From an uncultured Clostridium sp. (GTDB lineage Bacteria; Bacillota; Clostridia; Lachnospirales; Lachnospiraceae): a DNA stretch of 63,405 nt. A program made the position numbers and the translations under genes. Within the stretch, counting starts at the first letter, position 1, and each line of letters begins with the position of its first letter. Positions 15,500 to 24,587 of the stretch are shown one piece after another. The notes below the pieces were generated by a model. The model did not search any database. It had not been told where the DNA came from and was given only the letters and a program-made list of their open reading frames with translations. The stretch spans positions 1 to 63,405 of the forward strand of contig CAKSBP010000020.1 of NCBI GenBank assembly GCA_934438135.1. Reading direction: 5' to 3'.

Positions 15500-16519
15500 A
15501 TGAAAGACATACGAAAATTAAATCGAAAAAAAGCTGCCTTAGATGAAATACAGGAATTTATAGGTATTGTAGATTATCTTGAGTTTGCAGAATATGTGAA
15601 GGAACAAGAGGATGCGGGTATTTTAAAGCCAGTGAAAAGCAGCAGGCTGAATGGAAAGAAGCCTGCTCTTTATCAGTCGTATCATATTATAACGACACCT
15701 CCGGATTATAAACTTTATCAGGAGGAACTGCTTTATCAGCTGGATTTTAGTTTGAATCCAGAATATTATTTAAAAAATATGGAAAAATATAAAGAGGATA
15801 GATCATATGTTCTTTTGTTAAGCAGATATTTGAAGAAAATGCGGGAGAGCCTTAACGTACCGGCATCATTAAATGAGCGGAGTTTTGAGATTTTCCACCG
15901 TGAGAAGTTTTTGCAGAAAGAAGGCGGAATGCGGATTCTTAAGAATCTTTCTTTTGGGTTGGAAGAATTGAATATATATCAGACAAGCGAGCCGTTGGCG
16001 TATTATTCTCATTTTAAGAGTGTGCCTCAGACTGTTCTGATTATTGAAAATAAGGATACATTTTACAGTATGAGACGGCATCTTTTAGCTGGTGGAGATA
16101 CGATTTTTGGAGAAGAAATAGGAACGGTTATTTATGGTGGTGGAAAAGCCATTTACAAAGCGTTTTCTGATTTTAAGATTTGTGTAGAGGATTATCTGTC
16201 AGAGAAGAAAAATAAAATGCTGTATTTTGGTGATTTGGATTATGAAGGGATTATTATTTACGAAGGGCTTTATGAACAGATGAAAGGTGTATTTGAGATA
16301 GATGTGTTTTGTGATGCCTATGAAGCTATGATTCAGAAAGCATCCAAGGATGGAGTTGTAAGCCTGAAAGAACTGCCAGATACAAAAGAAGGTCAGAACC
16401 GCAGCATTGGTACGAAGTTTATGAATTCCTTTTCGGAGAAAACGCAAGGAGATATCCGACGAATTTTAGAAGAGGGGAAATACATTCCCCAGGAAATCCT
16501 GCAAATGAAAGATTTTTAA
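15500..16519 (+). CDS. jetD: Wadjet component JetD (Toprim nuclease subunit)
   Basis: This 339-residue protein belongs to the DUF2220/JetD group. Wadjet JetD cuts circular DNA that the JetABC condensin complex has reeled in. The C-terminal Toprim-like domain shows VLIIENKDTF (acidic residue, about 181-190), LYFGDLDYEGIIIYEGL with the D-x-D pair (about 240), and EGQNRSIGTKFMNSF near the end. GAGG lies 7 bases before ATG 15500. It is the first gene of a tight four-gene operon, 12 bases ahead of jetA. In the commonly drawn order jetD is last, so the jetD-first order is notable. Confidence 0.88.
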   Translation: MKDIRKLNRKKAALDEIQEFIGIVDYLEFAEYVKEQEDAGILKPVKSSRLNGKKPALYQSYHIITTPPDYKLYQEELLYQLDFSLNPEYYLKNMEKYKEDRSYVLLLSRYLKKMRESLNVPASLNERSFEIFHREKFLQKEGGMRILKNLSFGLEELNIYQTSEPLAYYSHFKSVPQTVLIIENKDTFYSMRRHLLAGGDTIFGEEIGTVIYGGGKAIYKAFSDFKICVEDYLSEKKNKMLYFGDLDYEGIIIYEGLYEQMKGVFEIDVFCDAYEAMIQKASKDGVVSLKELPDTKEGQNRSIGTKFMNSFSEKTQGDIRRILEEGKYIPQEILQMKDF

Positions 16520-16531
16520 TAAGGAGCAGAT

Positions 16532-18136
16532 ATGGAACTGAATTTTTTAAAAAACTTTACAAAACGAATGAAGAACGTGGGGGCATATGCACTGCTCTTT
16601 CGGAATATTTTACCAAAGCAGACATGGAAACAATATGGCCTAACTACATTTACAGAGCAGACTAACGTTGTGTTTTCTGTATTGCTTTTTATTATGGAGC
16701 AATCGTTGAAGGATGAAGTCTGCACAGTTCAGGATATTGGAAATTTTCTAGATACGATTAATGTAGAACAGTTAAAGAAGAATTGGTCTTATGATTCCTG
16801 CAAGGAGCTGGCGGATTTTATTGTAAATGATATTTTATGTGAACAAGGCAGAGCTATGTATTTTGAAGGTTTTGATTATGAAGATAAAACCACTCAAAAC
16901 ATACATATCAGTTTTATTGCCAATAAAATCGTTTATGTTGATGGAGATGTCAGGAGAACGTCGTATTATTTGACGGACGATGGGTATAATCTGATGCTTT
17001 CTACACTAGAGATAGAAAGTAATCTAAAGCTTACGATTCATGAGATGATTTTTCACCTGCATCTAGAGAAAGCCAGTTATGATAAAGCAGTGGATGATAT
17101 TAAAAATATCTTTAATCTTCTGCGGATTCAGTTAAAGCGGATGGAAGAGGCAATGCGGAAAATAAGGCAGAATGCATTGCAGTTTTCTGTAGAAGATTAT
17201 AAGGATATTCTGGAAGGAAATCTGGCGACGATTGATGAAACAAAGAAAAAATTTGTGGAATATCGGGTACATGTAGTGCATCTGGTGGCAGAACTCGAAG
17301 AGAAAAATATTCATGTGGAAAAATTGAATAAAGACGATTGGAACAATTTAAAAAACCTGAAAATTATTGAGGAATACTTAAACCGTGCATTGGATGAGTA
17401 CCAGAAAATTCTATCTTCCCATTTTGATTTGAAGGCATTGTATACGAAGGAACTAGAGTCTTTATCTCAGATGTCCTTGATCAAGAGGTTTTCTCTTCGA
17501 AATGATTTCTATGAGAAAGTACTTAAAGATGCAGGGAGCCTTGAAAATATGGATGTTTTCTTTCGGCCTTTGTTCCATCCACAGATAGAGAAAACGTACT
17601 ATATTGGAAAAGCGTTTGAGTATCAGAAAAGGATCACTATGAAGGAGGAAGAAGATACAGAGGAGCTGGATGACTTTGACAGCGAGGAGTGGTTGAGGGA
17701 GCAGGCTGAAAAACTAGAAGAAAAAATGATGCTTTATAAGCGGAGCCTGGCTGTATTGCTTAGGCATGCAGTTTCTGCTGGAAGGATACGGCTTTCTGAA
17801 ATTCAGGAGTCATTAGCAGAGGAAGAGCGGAAGCAGTTAATCCCTAACGTCGAAATTTTCCGGGAAATCATGATCGAGTTATTAAAAAATGGAACGTTTG
17901 ATATCGAAGCATTGCAAAAGGAGCGGGAAGAACATTTTGAAGATCAGGTGAAGGAATTTCAAATTAATTTCAGTTTATTGGAACTTTTAGAAGAGTATGA
18001 AAAACTAAGGAATCTGAAGCGGCTGACTGTATTCCGGGCAGAAGAAAAAAATGTGGTATTGTTTGAAAATGTAATGAGTGAAAGTGGCAGAAAGAAAAAA
18101 ATCCGGTGCTCGGATATTGTATTTCTGGCAGAATAG
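16532..18136 (+). CDS. jetA: Wadjet component JetA (kleisin/MukF-like)
   Basis: This 534-residue protein sits between JetD and the MukE-like JetB. It begins MELNFLKNFTKRMKNVGAYA. The middle is helical, with a long coiled-coil-like stretch (about 170-330, including KASYDKAVDDIKNIFNLLRI and LKRMEEAMRKIRQNAL), and the acidic EEEDTEELDDFDSEEWLREQ follows at about 372. In Wadjet, JetA is the kleisin that bridges the SMC-like JetC heads. Identification rests on gene order and general resemblance to the JetA family. I lean to the Wadjet subtype with the short MukE-like JetB, often numbered III, but cannot verify the subtype. Confidence 0.8.
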   Translation: MELNFLKNFTKRMKNVGAYALLFRNILPKQTWKQYGLTTFTEQTNVVFSVLLFIMEQSLKDEVCTVQDIGNFLDTINVEQLKKNWSYDSCKELADFIVNDILCEQGRAMYFEGFDYEDKTTQNIHISFIANKIVYVDGDVRRTSYYLTDDGYNLMLSTLEIESNLKLTIHEMIFHLHLEKASYDKAVDDIKNIFNLLRIQLKRMEEAMRKIRQNALQFSVEDYKDILEGNLATIDETKKKFVEYRVHVVHLVAELEEKNIHVEKLNKDDWNNLKNLKIIEEYLNRALDEYQKILSSHFDLKALYTKELESLSQMSLIKRFSLRNDFYEKVLKDAGSLENMDVFFRPLFHPQIEKTYYIGKAFEYQKRITMKEEEDTEELDDFDSEEWLREQAEKLEEKMMLYKRSLAVLLRHAVSAGRIRLSEIQESLAEEERKQLIPNVEIFREIMIELLKNGTFDIEALQKEREEHFEDQVKEFQINFSLLELLEEYEKLRNLKRLTVFRAEEKNVVLFENVMSESGRKKKIRCSDIVFLAE

Positions 18137-18145
18137 GAGGCAGTT

Positions 18146-18865
18146 ATGGCATATGAAATGGATGAAATCAAGAAGAGCCAGGAAATTTTTTATTATCTGT
18201 TAAAGCACAGGGAACTGGCAGAGCAGGATGCAAAGGAACTATATCAGGCATATCTGGAGCAGGAAACGGTAATGAATCTGGTAAAACAGCAGGGAGAATT
18301 GGCGGACAGTGCTATCGAGAGGTATGGAAATGTAATTTACCTGATACCAAATGAAAAAAATGATTTTCTTGGGTATTCGAAAGTAAACCTGAAGGCGGAT
18401 TTATGTAAATCCGGGGCAACCGATAAGGATTACTACCTGTCACAATTTGTTATCCTGACACTTCTGGTTGAGTTTTATGATGGACAAGGAAGTACCAGTA
18501 AAGCAAGAGATTTTATGAAAGTAGGAGAATTGATTAACTGTGTGGCAGAGAGACTGCGAGAAGGCATGGAAAATAAAAAGGATGAAGAAGAAAACTCTGG
18601 TATTGCATTTTCTAATATGTCAGAGGCATTTGAGGCACTGAAAAGTGTAGAGGGAACAAAGGGTGCAAAAGCGAAAACAACGAAGCAGGGTTTTTTTTAT
18701 ACGATTCTGATATTTTTGCAGAAACAAGGACTTATTGAGTATATTGAAGCAGATGAAATGATAAAGACAACGTTTAAATTGGATCATTTCATGGATTGGA
18801 ACCTGTTAAATAAAAATAATTTCCATCGTGTGATGAAAGTGCTGGAGGTGAAGGGCTATGAGTAA
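18146..18865 (+). CDS. jetB: Wadjet component JetB (MukE-like)
   Basis: This 239-residue protein lies between jetA and the SMC gene, with TAGGAGG joining the jetA stop to its start and an 8-base overlap into jetC. It contains winged-helix-like segments (SQEIFYYLLKHRELAEQDAK and KDYYLSQFVILTLLVEFYDG) and ends FHRVMKVLEVKGYE. JetB proteins bind the kleisin in the way MukE does. A low-complexity linker (GTKGAKAKTTKQG, about 172-184) separates the two halves. Confidence 0.82.
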   Translation: MAYEMDEIKKSQEIFYYLLKHRELAEQDAKELYQAYLEQETVMNLVKQQGELADSAIERYGNVIYLIPNEKNDFLGYSKVNLKADLCKSGATDKDYYLSQFVILTLLVEFYDGQGSTSKARDFMKVGELINCVAERLREGMENKKDEEENSGIAFSNMSEAFEALKSVEGTKGAKAKTTKQGFFYTILIFLQKQGLIEYIEADEMIKTTFKLDHFMDWNLLNKNNFHRVMKVLEVKGYE

Positions 18866-21800
18866 AATGAATTGTCTGCGTATCGTCAATTTAAATTATA
18901 ATAACAATGCAATGAAAATGGAGGATGAAATTTTTGAACTGGATGGAGAAAGTACGCTCCTTTCCCTGCAAAATGGTGGTGGAAAATCGGTATTGGTTCA
19001 GATGGTGACAGCCCCATTTGTAAGAAAACGATACCGGGACACAAAAGATCGTCCATTTGCAAGTTATTTTACGACAAACCGGCCGACGCATATTCTAGTG
19101 GAATGGGTATTAGATAGCGGTGCAGGCTATGTACTGACGGGACTTATGGTTCGGAAAAAACAGGATTTTTCTGAAGAGGATGAGAAGGAAGAATTGGAAA
19201 TCACGTCTATCATTTATGAATATAAGGAATCAAATGCCTATGATATACGGCATATTCCGATTGTAGAACAGGATGGAAAAAAGAAAAAGCTATTAGGATA
19301 TCAGGCAGTTTTAAAATTGTATGAACAAATGAAACAGGAGAAAAGCATCACATTTCAGAAATATGACATGAATCAGTCGGCACAGCAAAGGCAGTATTTT
19401 ACACGTCTGAAACAATATCAGATTAACCATGGAGAATGGGAGTCGATTATCAAGAAAGTAAATCTGAAGGAATCTGGACTATCCGAACTTTTTAAAGATG
19501 CGAAAGATGAATCTGGATTAATAGATAAATGGTTTTTGTCGGCAGTAGAAAGCAAGCTGAATAAAGAAGAAAACAGAATGAAGCAGTTCTCATCTATTTT
19601 GTATAAATATTTTACACAATACAAACAGAATGAAGCCAAAATGGAACGAAAGGATACTATTTTGACATTTTGTCAGGATGCAAAAGAGGTGCAGGATAGA
19701 ACAGATGCGTATGAGGAGGCAGCAGAAAAGCAGACCGATTATGAGAAGAAAATCGGAAGTTTGAGCGTTCAGCTCAAGAAGATTCTGGAAAAGGTTCAAA
19801 GGCAGGCGGCGGAGTCAGAAGAGCGAATTTTGAATCTGGAAAACTCTATTCATACGATTCAGTATGAAGAACTTTCTTATCAGGGATATCAAATGCTGGA
19901 AGATAAGGGAAAACTGTTGAAACAAGAACAGGAATTCCGGGAAACAATACGTCAGATGGAAGAAGAAACTGCGGAGATGATAAAGAGGCGGAATATCTTG
20001 GAATGTGCCAGACTGTTAGAGGAATACAAGGAGTCATCCAGGGAAGTGCAGAACTTGGAAAACCGTCTGGAACTATTAAAACAGGATGAACAGAATAACC
20101 TTCCAGAGAGAAATAACCTAGGGTATAATCTGCGTGTTTATTATGAAAAGGAAAGGGAGCAGAAGGCAGAAGAATTAGAAACAGCAAATATTAGAAAACA
20201 GGAGCGGGAAGTGTTTCAGATTCAAAAGGAAGCCCAACGGAAACACAATGAGGAAAGGCAGCAGGAATACAGCAAGCGTTTGGGAAGTGTGCAGGAAAAG
20301 CTGAAACAGTATGATGTAGAAGAAGAGCATTTTTGCAGGCAGTATCAGGCTGAGCTTAGACGGAATATTCTTGGCACTTACGAAGAGGGAACAATATATG
20401 TGCTTCAGAGAACCTATGAGAAAGAACAGGAAACACTTCTTCGGGAATTAAGTTCACGGAAGCAGGAAAAAATGGAGCTGGAAACGACGTTCAATACTAT
20501 GGGCAGGGAGATAGAGGAGAAGCAGAAAGAACAGAGCCGTCAGAATCTGATGCTTGAAAAGGAAGCAGAAACTTTGTCTTTCTATGAGGAAGAACGGAAG
20601 ATGCGTCGGGAAGCATTGCGTTATATCGGATTTTCGGAGGAAAGAGAGTTTGAAGACGAAGAAATCCAGAAGGCGTTTTATTTTAAAATAGAAAGTCTGA
20701 AAGAGGGAGAACTTAAGACTAGACGAAATCTGGAGAATTTAAAGATCCAATATCAGAACATGGAGAGTGGAAAAATTCTGAAACTTCCGGAAGAACTGGC
20801 AAGACTGTTAGGTGCTTTAGACATTCATTTTATATATGGAATGGAATATTTAAAGAAAAATGGCTGTTCCAAGGAGGAGAATGAGCAATTGGTTTCGTCT
20901 TATCCGCTTCTGCCGTACAGCATTCTTATGAGCCGGAAAGAGGTGGAAAAACTGGAGAAAAGCAAATTTGATTTTTATATGTCTTTTCCAGTTCCAGTCA
21001 CTGTTCGTGAAAACTTGAGTAATCCGGCAAATGAAGGTTCTGCAAATGTAGTAAAAGCAGATACCATGTATTTTCTTACTTCTTTCAACCAAGGACTTTT
21101 GGATGAGGAAGCTTTGAAAAGGCTGTTGGTTCAGAAGAAAAAGGAAATCGGATCGGAACAGGAAAAACTTGAGAGAAAACAAGAAGAAATTTGTGTTTAT
21201 GAAGATAAACGTGATTTGATTAAGCATCAAAAGGTGACGCGGGAAGCCTATCAGTCTTGTGAGAAACGAATTGTGGAAGCAAAACAGCATTTGAAGCTTC
21301 TGGATGAGGAAATAAGCAGGCTCCGACAGAAAAAGGAGAGCAGCTGGATTTCTATGAAACAGCTGGATGGAAAAATAGAAGTGGCTGGAAAGAAAGAAAT
21401 CTGGTATGAGAACCGGAAGCAGGATTTTGAGGCATTGGCTGTCCGTTATGAAGTTTACCTGGACGCAAGACGGGAACATGAACTGATTTTGAAAAAAATA
21501 GAGGAAGGAAAGGAGTCTTTAAAAAAGATTGGGCAGGAGCAGAAACAGGCACAAGTGGAGATATCCCAGCTTCTTGATATAATTAGTCAGCAGAAGCAGC
21601 AGCATGCCTATTTTTGTAAGAAGGCATCGGATTATAAAAGCTACCAGAGCGGTGAAAAAATACAGAAAGATATAGAAGATATAGAAGCAAGATATGAGGC
21701 AATTACGACGCAGGTCAGTTCAGATCTTAAGGAACTGGAGCGAAGTCTGAAACGAGAAAGAGATAACTTTAGGAAACGTCAGGATGCGTTGCTTAAAAAG

Positions 21801-23294
21801 CAGGATTCTTCTCATTTAGAAGAGCCAGAGTTTCGTGATGTAATACCAGATGAATTCCGAGAAAGCGAACTGGAGCGGGAAGAAAAGAGTGCACAGATTG
21901 AGTTAAAATCCCAGGAAGATAAATTGCAGCAAGTGTTAAGAAAGCTTGCTGTCTGCGAGAGTGAGATTAAAAACGTTTATAAGCAGGTAAAATCCAATTT
22001 TGACGAGGATGAACTGATTCCTAAGGCACAGATTACAAATATTGAGTTTAAGAAGCGGATTCGTCTTGCAAGGGCAGAGGTAGCAGACGAGAAAAGAAGA
22101 ACACGGGAAATTTCTAAAAAAATACAGTTATATCAGACGAATGTTTCTACTCTGGCAGAGTATGAAAATCTGGAAACGGAGGAAGCGTGTGATTTTTCGA
22201 AGGAACTGGAATCGTATGAAGTATCTGAAGTTGCTCAATTACCAGAAAAACATTTGGATACGTTTCGAGGAGAACTTATCCGGGATTACAGGATGTCTCA
22301 AAAAAATGTTGGAAAGAGTCGAAATGTTTTAGATAAAAAGCTGGAAGATATGCAGTATAACAAAATTTATGAGGATGAGTTTTTCCAGAAGCCGATAGAA
22401 AGCCTTCGTCATCTTATCGAAAGTCCTTCCGCAGTTAAAGAGCAGCTGGACGTTGTTCTTGGTTCTTATCAGGCATTGTTGAAACAGCTGGAAATCGATT
22501 TGTCCATGGTTGCAAAAGAAAAGGAAAAAATTCTAGAGATGCTGTTCGATTATGTGAGAGATGTCCATAAACATCTTGGAAAAATTGACCGCAATTCCAC
22601 GATTACGATTCAGGGACGTTCTTTGAAAATGCTTCGTCTGAATCTCTTAAACTGGGAGGAAGAGGAAAATACGTTTTTTGTTCGGCTGAAGAATTTTATC
22701 GAAGGATTAACAAACCGTGCGATGGAGCGTTTGGCTCAAAATGAAAATATGGAAGAAGTAATTGGTGCGGCTCTTACAACAAGAAACTTGTATGATTCAG
22801 TCGTTGGAATTTCAACAATTGGCATTAAACTTTATAAAATTGAAGCAGATAGGGAATATCCAATTACTTGGAAGGAAGTGGCGAAGAATTCAGGCGGTGA
22901 GGGATTTCTTTCTGCATTTGTCGTGCTTTCCAGCTTACTTAGCTATATGCGGAGAGATGATACGGATTTATTTGTGGAGCGGGAAGAAGGAAAGGTCCTG
23001 ATCATGGACAACCCATTCGCCCAGACCAACGCATCCCATCTGTTAAAGCCGCTGATGGATATTGCAAAAAAATCTAATACCCAGTTAATCTGCCTGTCTG
23101 GGCTTGGTGGGGAAGCAATTTATAATCGATTTGACAATATTTATGTGCTGAATTTAATGAAATCTGGGCTCACCAAGGATTTAAGCTACGTGAAGGCCGA
23201 GCATGTGAAAGGTTCTGAAAAGGAAGCGATGAAGACAGTGAAGGCAGCTAGGATTGAAGTGGAAGATGGGGAGCAGATGGAACTGGTGTTTTAG
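18858..23294 (+). CDS. jetC: Wadjet component JetC (SMC/MukB-like ATPase)
   Basis: This 1478-residue ATPase is the motor of the Wadjet anti-plasmid complex. The N-terminal head has Walker A LQNGGGKSVLVQM (about 36-48). Very long Glu/Lys/Gln-rich coiled coils run from about 270 to 1240, interrupted near 640-740 by a less charged region that probably forms the hinge. The C-terminal head has the signature NSGGEGFLSAFVVLSS (about 1343) and Walker B VLIMDNPFAQTN (about 1380). Both heads are intact. It overlaps jetB by 8 bases. No recognisable terminator follows directly; an inverted repeat is at 23318-23374. Confidence 0.9.
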   Translation: MSKMNCLRIVNLNYNNNAMKMEDEIFELDGESTLLSLQNGGGKSVLVQMVTAPFVRKRYRDTKDRPFASYFTTNRPTHILVEWVLDSGAGYVLTGLMVRKKQDFSEEDEKEELEITSIIYEYKESNAYDIRHIPIVEQDGKKKKLLGYQAVLKLYEQMKQEKSITFQKYDMNQSAQQRQYFTRLKQYQINHGEWESIIKKVNLKESGLSELFKDAKDESGLIDKWFLSAVESKLNKEENRMKQFSSILYKYFTQYKQNEAKMERKDTILTFCQDAKEVQDRTDAYEEAAEKQTDYEKKIGSLSVQLKKILEKVQRQAAESEERILNLENSIHTIQYEELSYQGYQMLEDKGKLLKQEQEFRETIRQMEEETAEMIKRRNILECARLLEEYKESSREVQNLENRLELLKQDEQNNLPERNNLGYNLRVYYEKEREQKAEELETANIRKQEREVFQIQKEAQRKHNEERQQEYSKRLGSVQEKLKQYDVEEEHFCRQYQAELRRNILGTYEEGTIYVLQRTYEKEQETLLRELSSRKQEKMELETTFNTMGREIEEKQKEQSRQNLMLEKEAETLSFYEEERKMRREALRYIGFSEEREFEDEEIQKAFYFKIESLKEGELKTRRNLENLKIQYQNMESGKILKLPEELARLLGALDIHFIYGMEYLKKNGCSKEENEQLVSSYPLLPYSILMSRKEVEKLEKSKFDFYMSFPVPVTVRENLSNPANEGSANVVKADTMYFLTSFNQGLLDEEALKRLLVQKKKEIGSEQEKLERKQEEICVYEDKRDLIKHQKVTREAYQSCEKRIVEAKQHLKLLDEEISRLRQKKESSWISMKQLDGKIEVAGKKEIWYENRKQDFEALAVRYEVYLDARREHELILKKIEEGKESLKKIGQEQKQAQVEISQLLDIISQQKQQHAYFCKKASDYKSYQSGEKIQKDIEDIEARYEAITTQVSSDLKELERSLKRERDNFRKRQDALLKKQDSSHLEEPEFRDVIPDEFRESELEREEKSAQIELKSQEDKLQQVLRKLAVCESEIKNVYKQVKSNFDEDELIPKAQITNIEFKKRIRLARAEVADEKRRTREISKKIQLYQTNVSTLAEYENLETEEACDFSKELESYEVSEVAQLPEKHLDTFRGELIRDYRMSQKNVGKSRNVLDKKLEDMQYNKIYEDEFFQKPIESLRHLIESPSAVKEQLDVVLGSYQALLKQLEIDLSMVAKEKEKILEMLFDYVRDVHKHLGKIDRNSTITIQGRSLKMLRLNLLNWEEEENTFFVRLKNFIEGLTNRAMERLAQNENMEEVIGAALTTRNLYDSVVGISTIGIKLYKIEADREYPITWKEVAKNSGGEGFLSAFVVLSSLLSYMRRDDTDLFVEREEGKVLIMDNPFAQTNASHLLKPLMDIAKKSNTQLICLSGLGGEAIYNRFDNIYVLNLMKSGLTKDLSYVKAEHVKGSEKEAMKTVKAARIEVEDGEQMELVF

Positions 23295-23317
23295 AAAGAA
23301 AATATATTAGATAAAGC

Positions 23318-23374
23318 AAAGAATACAATATTACTACAACATGCATAGACTGCTTTCGTGACATTGTATTCTTT
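23318..23374. repeat. Perfect 12-bp inverted repeat with 33-base spacer
   Basis: AAAGAATACAAT (23318-23329) and ATTGTATTCTTT (23363-23374) flank 33 bases between jetC and the next gene. It lacks a U-tract. It could be a leader hairpin of the downstream gene, an operator pair, or a small repeat element. Confidence 0.7.
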
Positions 23375-23405
23375 ACTCAAAAAAGCTGAGGAGGAAGTAT
23401 ATACA

Positions 23406-24212
23406 ATGAAAAGGAAATTAGCAATACTTATAGGAACAACATTATTATGCGGAATATGTACATGCAATGGCAGTGCAGCTACAACAAAGAGAACATCGAA
23501 TCCGGAAACGTTATATCAGGTGGCGACATTGCAGTCATTAATGCAGGGAAACTATTATGGCTCCGTATCCGTAAAATCGTTAAAAAAACTTGGTGATACA
23601 GGTCTTGGAACATTTGATGGTTTAAATGGTGAGATGATTGTAGTCAATGGAACGGTTTATCAGGCTCTTGCTGATGGTACTGTAAAAAAAGCAAAAGACA
23701 GTACGAAGGTACCATTTTCAACCGTAACAGATTTCCATAGCGATTTTACCGCACAACTAAAAAATGTTACCAGTATGGATGACATAAAGAAGCAGTTGAC
23801 AGAGGCTGTTACTAAAAATAATAAGAATGATTTTTATATGGTGAAAATCTCAGCAACTTTCCAGAAGGTAGAGGTTCGAAGTGAAAAAAGACAGAAAGAA
23901 CCATATAAAGATTTAAATACGGTAATGAAAACAGACCAGACTTTTTATACATATAGCAATATAAAGGGAACGATTGTTGCATTATATTGTCCAGATTATA
24001 TGGGAGGACTGAATACACCGGGATGGCATCTGCATTTTATTTCTTCGGATAAAACCAAAGGTGGCCATATGCTGGATGTAGCAGTGGATAAAGCAACTGC
24101 TAAAATTGATACAACCGTTGGTTTTCATATGTTACTTCCACAAGATGACCATTTCAAAGAGTTGGAGTTATCGAAAGATCTCAGCGATGAGATTGAAAAT
24201 GTAGAAGGATAG
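23406..24212 (+). CDS. budA: Acetolactate decarboxylase with signal peptide
   Basis: It converts 2-acetolactate to acetoin. The zinc site is clear: GWHLHFISSDKTKGGHMLDV supplies three His, and Glu is in TFDGLNGEMIVVNGTVYQAL. The 268-residue form from ATG 23406 begins with a signal peptide (MKRKLAILIGTTLLCGICTC), whereas most budA/alsD products are cytoplasmic and about 235-260 residues. A secreted relative is known from Bacillus brevis. GAGGAGGAAG (23389-23398) supports ATG 23406 rather than an in-frame GTG at 23358. It is followed by its own terminator. No acetolactate synthase is adjacent. Confidence 0.9.
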   Translation: MKRKLAILIGTTLLCGICTCNGSAATTKRTSNPETLYQVATLQSLMQGNYYGSVSVKSLKKLGDTGLGTFDGLNGEMIVVNGTVYQALADGTVKKAKDSTKVPFSTVTDFHSDFTAQLKNVTSMDDIKKQLTEAVTKNNKNDFYMVKISATFQKVEVRSEKRQKEPYKDLNTVMKTDQTFYTYSNIKGTIVALYCPDYMGGLNTPGWHLHFISSDKTKGGHMLDVAVDKATAKIDTTVGFHMLLPQDDHFKELELSKDLSDEIENVEG

Positions 24213-24242
24213 TCTCACAATTATAAGGTGAATAATAGGTGA

Positions 24243-24277
24243 AAATCTCCAGCCTGATTTACGACTGGAGATTTTTT
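24243..24277 (+). terminator. Terminator after acetolactate decarboxylase gene
   Basis: AAATCTCCAG (24243-24252) pairs with CTGGAGATTT (24265-24274), followed by a T-run. Bases 24278-24420 are very AT-rich with no feature that I can support. Confidence 0.92.
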
Positions 24278-24422
24278 TATGTTAAGAAAATTTTCTACTA
24301 TCAAATTCGTTAATAATTATACAATAATATAAAGAAAATACTTATCTATATCCATTGAAATTACAGAATACTAATCTAAATGAAAACATTGTAAAAAATA
24401 ACATAAAAAAATACGAAAAAGA

Positions 24423-24454
24423 TTGTTGACATTTTAACAATATTCAAATATACT
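24423..24454 (+). promoter_or_regulatory. adhE promoter with overlapping Rex-type operator
   Basis: TTGACA (24426-24431) and TATACT (24449-24454) have a 17-base spacer. TTGTTGACATTTTAACAA (24423-24440) covers the -35 and differs from the Rex consensus TTGTTAANNNNTTAACAA at one position. Rex senses the NADH/NAD+ ratio and commonly controls adhE. The transcript would have a leader of about 125 bases. Confidence 0.8.
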
Positions 24455-24587
24455 ATATTCAGAAAAACGAAAGAAAAGTAATTTCTGCTTAATAGTTAAT
24501 AAAATAACAAAATCGTATATAAATCGAAGATGAATTAAAGATTACAGCAGAATTTATTATAATACACAAGAGTAGGAGAATATTACG

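Noticed and set aside
20850..21479. Long minus-strand frame of about 209 codons inside jetC
   Set aside because: It is antisense to a coiled-coil gene, rich in Phe/Leu/Ser from the complement of Glu/Lys codons, with no ribosome site or family match.
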